Source: JAFNAG01 sp963824985
Lineage (GTDB): Bacteria; Acidobacteriota; UBA6911
Direction: 5' to 3'
DNA length: 64,000 nucleotides
Assembly: GCA_963824985.1 (NCBI GenBank)
Contig: CAWGRQ010000024.1
Location: forward strand, 310,001-374,000
The translations under genes were made by a program, and so were the position numbers. The notes below the pieces were generated by a model. The model saw only the letters and a program-made list of their open reading frames with translations. It ran no database searches and was not told the origin of the DNA. Below, piece by piece: positions 1 to 7,951 of this stretch (position 1 is its first letter; each line of letters begins with the position of its first letter).

Positions 1-2087
1 TTCCCTGAAGTCAGAATGACGTCGAGGCGGTCTTTCCTGATCGTGAAGGTCCGCACCGTTTCCAGGCCGGCCCGCAGGGCATGATCCTGCTGCCTGGCGG
101 GAGAAAAGCTGATTTCCGTATCGGTAATGGTCAACGTGCCCTCACAGCCCGAGCCGATAAAATGATCGTGCCTGACGGGCGCGCTGTAGGGCGTGATTCC
201 GGCCAGGCTCAAGCGTAGCTTCATTCCGGCGGCGAGAGATTTCAACGCGTCGGCACCGAATTCGCTGTTCCCGCCAAGCTCTATGGCCCTTTCCATCGAC
301 TTCATGGCTGCGGCCAGGTTGCGGCGTTTCTGCTGGGCAAATCCCAGCTGAATAAAATAGGTCGGATTTTTGGGCGCCAGTTCGCAGGCCCTGGAGAGGT
401 TCTCTATGGCCTTGTCGAGGTTCTGCTGAGCATCATAGGAACGTCCCAGGTGGTAGAAGGCGCCGGCATTCTGTGGGTCCAGCTGCACGACCCGGCCATA
501 CTGCCGGATCGCTTCGCGGGAATCGCCCGTTTGAAATGCTTTTTCTCCCGCCTTTTGAGCATTTACCAATTCGGCAGCCATCCTGCCTTTCGCCAACCGG
601 GACTGCGCGGCATCCCTCCTGGCCTGAATTTCAGGGTCGCCCGGGAAATACTCCAGCAGCGTATCATAAGCATTGATAGATTCCTCGGGCCGCCCCTTTT
701 GTGCGCTGTCATCCGCCCGCAGCATAAGCGCGGCGCGGATATCAGCCTTCAGATTGCCGGCCTCTGCGTTTGCGGGATTTTCCGCCAAAGCGGCATTTGC
801 GAAGTGCAGGGCATCCTTCCCCTCAGCACCCACAAGCGATCCCCGGCTCATGGCTGCGCGGGCGAGGGCGAGCAGGTCAGGCCTCTGGGCAGGAGAGGGA
901 GGCAAAGTGAGGGGCACGGCGGCCGGAGCAGCAGGTGCCTGGGATCCGCTCCGCAGCCAGTAAACTATCGCCAGCCCAAGCACGACAATGGCCCCCGCAC
1001 CGATGATCCAAAGAGCTTTGCCGCGCCCGCCTGCCGCAGGCTGTCGATTGGCCGATGCCGAATGTGTTTGAATCTCGGCCTCTTCAGAGGGGGGAGCCGC
1101 AGCCGCAGGGATAATTGTCCCATTGGCCGCGGGAGTCATCGCTGGCACACGAACAGGAGCACTGGTCGGCCACGAAGCGGCGACACCTCCGGTATTAAAC
1201 AGCGTCGCGGTATCCGTCGCTGAGGAGCTCCCCTCCCCTGCCGCGCCCGCTTCACGGCCACGCAGCAGACTCTCCAAATCGCGCCCCAGTTCGGCACAGT
1301 TCTGATACCGGAGTTCCGGATCCTTGGCCAGAGCTTTGTCCAGAACAGCGTCAAAATCGGGGAGCAGGCCGGGCTTCCGGACCAGAACGGATGCATGCCG
1401 GTCCTGGACGATCTTGAAAATGATGGTAGTCGGATTTTCTCCGGTAAAGGGTCGTTCGCCCGTCAGGGATTCATAAAGAACCACGCCCAGCGAGAAAATG
1501 TCCGAGCGGTGATCGACGGACTTGCCCATGATCTGTTCAGGTGACATGTAACTCGGCGTACCCAGGATCATGCCCGTCTGAGTGAGATTCGAGGCGGTCA
1601 GTTTGGCGATGCCAAAGTCCACGACCTTGACCCGGTCGTCCCGGGTGATCATGATGTTGCCTGGTTTGATATCGCGATGCACGATGCCGCACTGGTGCGC
1701 ATAGTGCAACGCGCCGCACAGCTGAATGAAGATCTTCAGAACCTGATCCTGAGGAAGAGCGGGAGGCTTCGCAATGATGCTTTCAAGATTGATCCCATCG
1801 ACAAATTCCATGGCGATATAAGGATCACCCTCTTCGTCGCCTCCCACGTCGTAGATCACAGCAATGTTGGGATGCGACAGGCGCCCGGCCGCCTGAGCCT
1901 CGCGCATGAATCGGGCGAAAAACTCTGCCCGCACCTTCTCGGGGATGTCCGGAATCGAACGGATCTTCTTGATGGCTACGATGCGATCGATCTTGGGATC
2001 GCGCGCCCTATAGGCAACACTCTGCCCACCCTGCCCGATCACTTCGAGAATCTCGTAACGACCAACCTTTTCGTCTGGCATCGGCAT
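1..2087 (-). CDS. Serine/threonine protein kinase with C-terminal TPR region (C-terminus outside window)
   Basis: A Hanks-type kinase that phosphorylates Ser/Thr on partner proteins. Reading leftward from the ATG at 2087 (a second in-frame ATG is at 2081), the catalytic core is complete: glycine loop GQGGQSVAY near residue 18, the lysine in VAIKK near 40, HRDIKPGN near 140, DFG near 158, and TPSYMSPEQ in the activation segment. A linker rich in Ala/Pro and one membrane segment (WIIGAGAIVVLGLAIVYWL) follow near residue 350, then TPR-like helices and a C-terminal domain running off the window. Topology should be a cytoplasmic kinase with an extracytoplasmic TPR part. Two FHA proteins follow at once, one co-directional and one divergent, and are natural phosphothreonine-reading partners; that pairing is inferred. 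Confidence 0.9.
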   Translation of the reverse strand, partial: MPMPDEKVGRYEILEVIGQGGQSVAYRARDPKIDRIVAIKKIRSIPDIPEKVRAEFFARFMREAQAAGRLSHPNIAVIYDVGGDEEGDPYIAMEFVDGINLESIIAKPPALPQDQVLKIFIQLCGALHYAHQCGIVHRDIKPGNIMITRDDRVKVVDFGIAKLTASNLTQTGMILGTPSYMSPEQIMGKSVDHRSDIFSLGVVLYESLTGERPFTGENPTTIIFKIVQDRHASVLVRKPGLLPDFDAVLDKALAKDPELRYQNCAELGRDLESLLRGREAGAAGEGSSSATDTATLFNTGGVAASWPTSAPVRVPAMTPAANGTIIPAAAAPPSEEAEIQTHSASANRQPAAGGRGKALWIIGAGAIVVLGLAIVYWLRSGSQAPAAPAAVPLTLPPSPAQRPDLLALARAAMSRGSLVGAEGKDALHFANAALAENPANAEAGNLKADIRAALMLRADDSAQKGRPEESINAYDTLLEYFPGDPEIQARRDAAQSRLAKGRMAAELVNAQKAGEKAFQTGDSREAIRQYGRVVQLDPQNAGAFYHLGRSYDAQQNLDKAIENLSRACELAPKNPTYFIQLGFAQQKRRNLAAAMKSMERAIELGGNSEFGADALKSLAAGMKLRLSLAGITPYSAPVRHDHFIGSGCEGTLTITDTEISFSPARQQDHALRAGLETVRTFTIRKDRLDVILTSG

Positions 2088-2135
2088 TCATTTTTGCACG
2101 GATTTCGCGGATGTTCATCAACAAAGGACAGGCTC

Positions 2136-2879
2136 CTAAGTCTGATTCTTGCAGTCCAGATGTTGCTGCAGGTTTCGAAGACGCAGGCTGGTATCAGCCA
2201 GGGCCCGTTCAAGTTGCGCGACGAGGCCGCGCAGGCGCGCGATCTCCTTTTGGTCGGGATTCTCCGCGATCTCGGCCGACGTTCCGGTAGCCGTGGCGGA
2301 TCGATGCTGCTGGATTTCATGGCGCAGATGTTGATTCTCAGCCTTCAGCTGTTCGATTTTCTGGGTCAGAGCCTGAATTGCGACGCCCCCGGCCAGGGTA
2401 GCCGGTTCAACATGGCTTGCGGTCTGCTTCCCGGGCAGCCCGCCCGGCGCCGGGAAGGCTCCGTCCAATCCCCCGGTTGGCGTGCCATCCGGAACCCGCA
2501 AATCCGATCCTGCCAGGGGATCCCGGGCCAGCCGCGCAGGTCCGGAGCTTGAGGCCTGGCTGCGGAATACCGCGGCGGCATCACCGAAGCGGATCGAGTC
2601 CTGGTTGGCCAGCATTTGCAGCGTGACCTTCTTCCCATTCACACTCGTCCCGTTGGCGCTCCCCAGATCCTTGATCCAGTAATGACCACCTTCAAAGAAG
2701 ATGCGCGCGTGATGGCGGGAGACCGACCTCAGGTTCAGGACAACGTGGCTTTCGGCCGAACGCCCGATCGTGGCCACCTGGCCGAGGACAAATTTACCCA
2801 TGCCCTCAACTTCCAGTTCGGCGGAAGCCGAGAAGGCAACCCTTTTGCCCTGTCCCGGGTCGGGAAATTGAGGAACCAT
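2136..2879 (-). CDS. FHA domain protein with C-terminal coiled coil
   Basis: A 247-residue protein with one N-terminal forkhead-associated domain, a phosphothreonine-binding module. Diagnostic pieces are TIGRSAESHVVL (about 37-48), SVSRHHARI (about 52-60) and DLGSANGTSVNG (about 72-83). After a Gly/Pro-rich linker the last 90 residues are heptad-like and charged (IQALTQKIEQLKAENQHLR and onward), predicting a coiled coil. It ends 48 bp before the kinase start on the same strand, so the two are probably co-transcribed. It should be a cytoplasmic adaptor reading kinase phosphorylation. The partner protein is unknown. Confidence 0.85.
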   Translation of the reverse strand: MVPQFPDPGQGKRVAFSASAELEVEGMGKFVLGQVATIGRSAESHVVLNLRSVSRHHARIFFEGGHYWIKDLGSANGTSVNGKKVTLQMLANQDSIRFGDAAAVFRSQASSSGPARLARDPLAGSDLRVPDGTPTGGLDGAFPAPGGLPGKQTASHVEPATLAGGVAIQALTQKIEQLKAENQHLRHEIQQHRSATATGTSAEIAENPDQKEIARLRGLVAQLERALADTSLRLRNLQQHLDCKNQT

Positions 2880-2984
2880 ATTGCTCTATTATAGCATAAA
2901 AAAGGGGTTTTGCGTCCCCATGAGCCTGCCCCCAGATCCAAAATTGGTTTTCTTTGATCGCCGCATTCGCTATCATTCAGGCCA

Positions 2985-4700
2985 ATGTCGATTATCCTGG
3001 TGCATATTCACGGCTCCCAGAAGGGCCGCAAAGACAGATTGGGCAACGATATCATCCGGCTGGGCAGAAAAGCCGACAACCAGCTGGTCTTCACCGACAA
3101 CGTCGTCTCGAGCTATCACGCGGAAATGCGCGCCGGCAGTGATGGGTATGTATTGGCCGACCTGGACAGCACCAACGGCACGTTTCTGAATGGGCGGCGG
3201 ATTGAAAAGGAGACTCTGAAGGAGGGGGACCGGGTCGAACTGGGGAAAAACGGTCCGGTATTCGAAGTCCACATCGAATCAGCCGGGGCCGCCAGCGCTC
3301 CCCGGATCGTTCCGCTGTCCGGTTCCTGGGAGCAGGGTGATACCGCACTGGAACTGCGCGAGGCCAGAATCTCCATCGGCCGAGGGTCCAAAAACGACAT
3401 CATCGTCGGAAGAGATCATGGATCGCCGGTTTCCGGAAATCATGCCGAGATTCGCATTCACTCCGACCGGTGCGAATTGGAGGATCTGGGAAGCACCAAC
3501 GGCACCTATGTAAACGGCCAGAAGGTTAGGGCCGTGCAGCTCCAGGACGGGGACCGTATCGAATTCGGGAAGAACGGCCCGGCATGCGAATTTCGCTGGA
3601 AGAGCGGCTCACCCTCGGCCCGGCGTGGAAGCGCCCGCGAGAGCGAGCGCCTCTTCCGCAAACTCGAACATGCGGCAAAGGGGGGGCCGGCCGGAGATCG
3701 CACAATGTTGCTGTTGCAGGCCGCCAACAAGTACTATAAGCGGCGGCGCTGGCCTATCCTTGTCCTGGCGGGCGTAGTCATCCTGGCCGCGATCGGGATT
3801 GGCATCGAGTTGTACCGGAAAAACCTCCAGCTGAAGGAACAGGGGCGACTCGCGGAGGCGGTCTTCTACCAGATGCGCTCGGTCGAGGCTCAAATCGTGC
3901 AGCAGCGCGAGTCGATGACACAGGAGGAATTCCAGAGCCTTCGAGACAAGAGGATGCGCCTGGAGCAGGATTACGACCGCTACCTTGAAAGCTTAGGCCT
4001 TTATACCGGCAGGAGCCCGGTCGAGCAGGCCATTATGCGGCTGGCGCGCCGCCTGGGGGAGACCGACCTCGAACTGCCCCCCGATTTTCAGAAAACCGTC
4101 CTCGAGTATGTCGAGCGCTGGCGCAGCACCCCACGGCTGCGCGCCGCGCTTGACCGCGCCCGGCCGCGGAGCCTCCCGCGCAGAATCCGGCTCGCTCTCG
4201 ACCAGTATGGTCTGCCGCGGGAGTTCATGTTTCTCGCCCTTCAGGAGAGCGACTTCGATACCACCCGGGTCGGCCCGCAAACCCGCTTCGGCATAGCCAA
4301 GGGAATGTGGCAGTTTATCCCCAAAACAGCCCAGGAATACGGACTGGCCCTCGGCCCGCTGAAGGATGTCGCCCAATATGACCCCTCCGATCAGCGCCAG
4401 GATGAAAATCGCGCCACGGCAGCGGCCGCCCGCTATCTCGCCTATCTCTATTCCACCAAGGCGGCAGCCTCGGGTCTGCTTGTGATCGCCTCATACAACT
4501 ATGGCCAGACCCGGATCATCGAAAGACTGGATCAGCTCCCCAATGACCCGCGCCAACGCAGTTTCTGGTACTTCTATCGCAACGGCTGGATTCCGCCGGA
4601 AACGCGCGACTACGTGATGTATATCTTCTCGGCAGCCCTGATCTGCGAAAAACCCGACCTCTTCAACATCTCCATGGCCCCCATCGACACGCAGTGGTAA
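2985..4700 (+). CDS. Tandem FHA - membrane segment - SLT lytic transglycosylase fusion
   Basis: A 571-residue fusion. FHA domain 1 covers about residues 3-97 (IRLGRKADNQLV, SSYHAEM, DSTNGTFLNG) and FHA domain 2 about 112-205 (ISIGRGSKNDI, SGNHAEI, GSTNGTYVNG). One membrane helix lies at about 256-277 (WPILVLAGVVILAAIGIGIEL), then a charged helical linker. The C-terminal transglycosylase SLT domain spans about 400-545 and includes the catalytic Glu421 in ALQESDF, then GIAKGMWQFIPKTA and ASYNYG. The second half resembles MltD-type murein transglycosylases, which cleave peptidoglycan to 1,6-anhydro products. The order places the FHA domains inside and the enzyme outside the membrane. It is divergent from the FHA/kinase pair with about 105 bp between. 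Control of wall cleavage by kinase signalling is inferred. Confidence 0.85.
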   Translation: MSIILVHIHGSQKGRKDRLGNDIIRLGRKADNQLVFTDNVVSSYHAEMRAGSDGYVLADLDSTNGTFLNGRRIEKETLKEGDRVELGKNGPVFEVHIESAGAASAPRIVPLSGSWEQGDTALELREARISIGRGSKNDIIVGRDHGSPVSGNHAEIRIHSDRCELEDLGSTNGTYVNGQKVRAVQLQDGDRIEFGKNGPACEFRWKSGSPSARRGSARESERLFRKLEHAAKGGPAGDRTMLLLQAANKYYKRRRWPILVLAGVVILAAIGIGIELYRKNLQLKEQGRLAEAVFYQMRSVEAQIVQQRESMTQEEFQSLRDKRMRLEQDYDRYLESLGLYTGRSPVEQAIMRLARRLGETDLELPPDFQKTVLEYVERWRSTPRLRAALDRARPRSLPRRIRLALDQYGLPREFMFLALQESDFDTTRVGPQTRFGIAKGMWQFIPKTAQEYGLALGPLKDVAQYDPSDQRQDENRATAAAARYLAYLYSTKAAASGLLVIASYNYGQTRIIERLDQLPNDPRQRSFWYFYRNGWIPPETRDYVMYIFSAALICEKPDLFNISMAPIDTQW

Positions 4701-4734
4701 GGATTCCAAGGACAGTTCCATCCCCCTAAAGATC

Positions 4735-6918
4735 TTACTTTGCCTTGCTCCCCTTCAGATACTCATCCAGCCACGCCCTCTCGTTCAGCATCCGGTGAAT
4801 CTGGTTCCAATGTCCCGCGATTCCGTGCGGCTGTCCCGCGTACTGGATGATCTTCGCCGGAACGCCGTTCTTTTTGAGCGCGAAGTACATCTGCTCCCCC
4901 TCCTCGAACGGCACGCGGTGATCCACCTCGCCATGGATGAAGAGGGTTGCAGCCTTCACCCGGTCGGCATACGTGAGGGGGGATTGGCGGATCATAATTT
5001 CTCTCGCCTTCGGGTCCCAGGGCGTGCCATAGAACTCCGTTTCCTTGGTGCGGGCGATGTCGGCGAGGCCGTAGTCGCTGATCCAGTTGGAAATCCCGGC
5101 GCCCGGGCAGGCCGCCGCAAACCGGTCGGGGTATTGCGTGATCAGCCAGTTGCTCATGAACCCCCCGTAGGAGTGCCCGATCGTTGCCACCCGGCCGGCG
5201 TTAACCGGGAAGTTCTTGATGACATAATCCACCCCCGCCATCACGTCCTGCCCATCCTTCGTACCCCAGGCGCCCCACGTAGCCCAGAGGAACTTCTCGC
5301 CGTAGCCCGTGGAACTCCGGAAATTCACCTGGAGAACGAAGTATCCGTTGGCGGCAAAATACTGACCCTTGAAATCGAAGCCGTACCCCACCGCGCTGTG
5401 CGGTCCGCCGTGATTGCTGACGATTAGCGGAAACGGCCCACCGCCGGGGCGATAGCCATACGGATAGAGAAGCCACCCTTCGACCGGAGTACCGTCGGCG
5501 CTCTTGAAGTTCAACCGCTCGGCGGTGCTGAGTGCAACCTCGGAACGGAAGGCATCGTAAATGTGCGTGAGTTGCCGTTCCCCGGAACCATCGATGTTGG
5601 CGAAGGAAATCTCCGAAGGCGCCTCGAAGCGACCGACGGTGAATGCCATTTTTGTCATCGCGCGATTAAAGGAAAGCCCGCCGATGCGCCGCTCCCCCCT
5701 GGTGATCTGTTCAACGGCTCCGCCCGTCGGCAAAATCCGGAAGAGATGCGTGGTGCCGCCGATGCCCCCGGTAAAATAAACATACTTGCTGTCGGGACTC
5801 CATTGGGCGCCTGCGGGCAGATAGTCCCAGTCTGCAGTCAGATTCTTTCCCTCGCCGCCGCCCGCCGGCATCAGGATGAGATCCACCGGCCCGCCGTGAT
5901 TCAGCTTTTTTGCAATGACCATGTCGAGCGCAAAGCCGCGCGTGGCCAGAATATACCGGCCGTCGGGCGAATAGCGCGCGTTGGAATAGCTGTAATCGGG
6001 ATTCGAGGTCAGGCGCCGGGCCGCGCCGTCGAGGGATACGGTCCAGATGTCGTTGCGGCCGTAAGAACGTTCCTGGCGATACGCGGAGTCGGCGGTAAAC
6101 AGGATCGCCGTGCCATCATGGTTCCATTGCACGCCGCCCGGCCGAAATCCCAGCCGGGTGAGCTGCCGTTCCGCGCTGCCGTCCGCCGCGGCGATGAAAA
6201 TCTCCTGCGGAGGCGTCAGCTGGGGATCCACGGGGTTGGGCACCGGCCAGGCCGCGCCATCGCGCTTGTATTCGAGCCAGTCGATCACAGATCCCTTGAA
6301 TCGTTCCTCGTGGCGTTTTGCGAATTCGGATTCATAGACCCGCTCAGTCTTTGGAGGCGGCGTGTTCCGTACGGTCGCGATCCACTTGCCGTCGGGACTG
6401 GGCAGCGGCGCACCCCCCCCTCTCCCCCCCGCCCCTCTCCCCCCGCTTCTGCCTCCACCCGCGGGAGCGGCAGTGGCTTCAGGGGCCTTCCCCGGCATCC
6501 CCGGATCGTAGAGATACGTGCGATTGCCGGCGCTGAAACGGAGGAGGCCTTCGCCGGTCCATTGAGGAGCGCTCGCATCCACCCCCTCGGCACTCACGCG
6601 TCGCTCGGGCGACGAGGCATCGGCACCGACGAGCCAGACTTCACTCTGGTTCCCGTTCGTTTCCTCCACCCGTGTGCCGACCGTAAACGCGACCCAACGG
6701 CCGTCGGGGGAAAGCTCGGGAGACCCAACCGTTTTGATACGGTAATAGTCCTCGATTGAGAGCGGGCGCCCGCCCGCCCGCGCCGCCGCGGATGCCTGCC
6801 CGCGCTCCACAGGCAGGGTGGAAGAGAGCGCCAGCACAGCGCCGATCGCAGCCGGCAACAGAGCGACAAGGGTAAAATGCGTGCGCGGGACTCGAAATCT
6901 GCGGTTGATATCAGACAT
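4735..6918 (-). CDS. Secreted S9 family peptidase (prolyl oligopeptidase / acylaminoacyl-peptidase-like)
   Basis: A serine peptidase of 727 residues if started at the ATG at 6918, which has AAAGGAAT upstream; an open frame 82 codons longer lacks such a site. A signal sequence (TLVALLPAAIGAVLALSS) precedes a beta-propeller with repeated SPDGRW and SPDSKY motifs, then the alpha/beta-hydrolase domain. The triad is Ser583 in GHSYGGF, Asp666 in HGEVDHRVP and His698 in GQPHGI, the usual S9 order and spacing. A Gly/Arg-rich stretch sits in the propeller, coded by C-tracts at 6413-6445. Its stop faces the transglycosylase stop 34 bp away. Probable role: trimming oligopeptides in the periplasm or outside the cell. 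Confidence 0.93.
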   Translation of the reverse strand: MSDINRRFRVPRTHFTLVALLPAAIGAVLALSSTLPVERGQASAAARAGGRPLSIEDYYRIKTVGSPELSPDGRWVAFTVGTRVEETNGNQSEVWLVGADASSPERRVSAEGVDASAPQWTGEGLLRFSAGNRTYLYDPGMPGKAPEATAAPAGGGRSGGRGAGGRGGGAPLPSPDGKWIATVRNTPPPKTERVYESEFAKRHEERFKGSVIDWLEYKRDGAAWPVPNPVDPQLTPPQEIFIAAADGSAERQLTRLGFRPGGVQWNHDGTAILFTADSAYRQERSYGRNDIWTVSLDGAARRLTSNPDYSYSNARYSPDGRYILATRGFALDMVIAKKLNHGGPVDLILMPAGGGEGKNLTADWDYLPAGAQWSPDSKYVYFTGGIGGTTHLFRILPTGGAVEQITRGERRIGGLSFNRAMTKMAFTVGRFEAPSEISFANIDGSGERQLTHIYDAFRSEVALSTAERLNFKSADGTPVEGWLLYPYGYRPGGGPFPLIVSNHGGPHSAVGYGFDFKGQYFAANGYFVLQVNFRSSTGYGEKFLWATWGAWGTKDGQDVMAGVDYVIKNFPVNAGRVATIGHSYGGFMSNWLITQYPDRFAAACPGAGISNWISDYGLADIARTKETEFYGTPWDPKAREIMIRQSPLTYADRVKAATLFIHGEVDHRVPFEEGEQMYFALKKNGVPAKIIQYAGQPHGIAGHWNQIHRMLNERAWLDEYLKGSKAK

Positions 6919-7076
6919 GGGTCGGATTCCTTTCAGTACAAATTTTCCTTCTGCGTTCGGCGCGTTTCGCGGCCCGGCGCGCGGCCGCGATGAACGGCCG
7001 GACAAATCGTTTTCCGACAGGATCGCGTATTCTGCCAAGGGAATCGCATTCGGCTTCAATCGAATGTGGCCCCATT

Positions 7077-7488
7077 TTACACGATCGTTCGCCTGTCCCC
7101 GCCGACAATTGTGCGCATCTCGTCTGCCTGAAGCTCGGCAACGGTGAATCCCGAGATTTTGCAATCATTGAACCGACGACAAGAGTCGGCGGATTTTTTG
7201 AGCCAGCGATCGACGGGATTCCAGCCGATTCCCTTTACTCGAGCAATTGCGGATTTGTTCAGGCCTTCGACGCTGAGGCTGGCGACCTCGTCAAAGGTTG
7301 TGCGACGATGTTGGAGCCGATAGTAGGCCGTGCCCACATTCAAGCAGAAGGTCTTCCCGCAAATCCGGCACCCGTATCGGCGACGCTTTTCCCCAAGTGG
7401 TTTTGTAGAAGCCGTGGCGGATGAGGTTTCCGGCACAGGCTTTCCCCGACAGTGGGCATTGCGGGTTCGTACATCTGAGACTCTTCAT
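7077..7488 (-). pseudogene. IS1-family-like transposase remnant (N-terminal half, frameshifted)
   Basis: Two overlapping minus-strand frames make up the N-terminal half of an IS1-type transposase. The first begins MKSLRCTNPQCPLSGKACAG, a zinc-ribbon start. A shift near 7385-7395 moves to the second frame with YGCRICGKTF, then a helix-turn-helix region (SVEGLNKSAIARV, GWNPVDRWLKK) and FTVAELQADEMRTIVGG, after which similarity ends. The DDE catalytic part is missing and no terminal inverted repeats were found. It lies just upstream of the S9 peptidase start, so its insertion may have changed that gene's promoter region. The family call rests on motif recall. Confidence 0.7.
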
Positions 7489-7648
7489 GGTTCTTGGATC
7501 CTGTCGACGATAGAACTTATGGAATAAAATTGAGTCTCAAACTATACCACGCACGCAAGTTACGGTTGGGCTACCAACAATTGATGACCGGAGTACCCAA
7601 TTGTCAACATCCGGGTTGCAGCCGAAGGCGAATGGATAAAGTGGGTAA

Positions 7649-7828
7649 ATGGAAAAAAAGTCGAAACCGTGGATTGAATCAGGGATGCTGCAGCTCCGAT
7701 TCGGCGGCATGCTTTTCGTGGAAAGTCCCCAATCGCGAGTTTGGAGCACCGATCCAAAAGGGCCGTGGAGCGATTACGCCGATTGGCTCCGGAACACTCG
7801 CGGACGGCATTCCCCGGAGAATCCGTGA
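7649..7828 (+). CDS. Possible small protein, 59 residues, unknown
   Basis: A short frame from the ATG at 7649 to TGA at 7828 encodes a Trp-rich product (KPWIESGMLQLRFGG, GPWSDYADWLRNTRG). Two in-frame stops lie just upstream, so the start is bounded, but no good ribosome site is visible. Composition is protein-like, yet no family is recognised and it could be a decayed fragment. The rest of 7489-7951 shows nothing recognisable. Confidence 0.2.
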   Translation: MEKKSKPWIESGMLQLRFGGMLFVESPQSRVWSTDPKGPWSDYADWLRNTRGRHSPENP

Positions 7829-7951
7829 ACCAACGGCCAGATCTGGACATCTAAATTGTTCATACGGCCATTTATAATTATAATGCCTGATGGGGATACT
7901 TGATCGACTAAACTGCTGGAATGTGACAGACAACGGAAGCGAAAGCGAAAA

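Noticed and set aside
1677..2552. A 291-codon + strand frame over the kinase and FHA genes
   Set aside because: It spans two well-supported minus-strand genes and has no motif.
5563..6759. A 398-codon open frame on the + strand opposite the S9 peptidase
   Set aside because: It is antisense to a clear peptidase with an intact triad, lacks domain motifs and has composition typical of a high-GC shadow frame.
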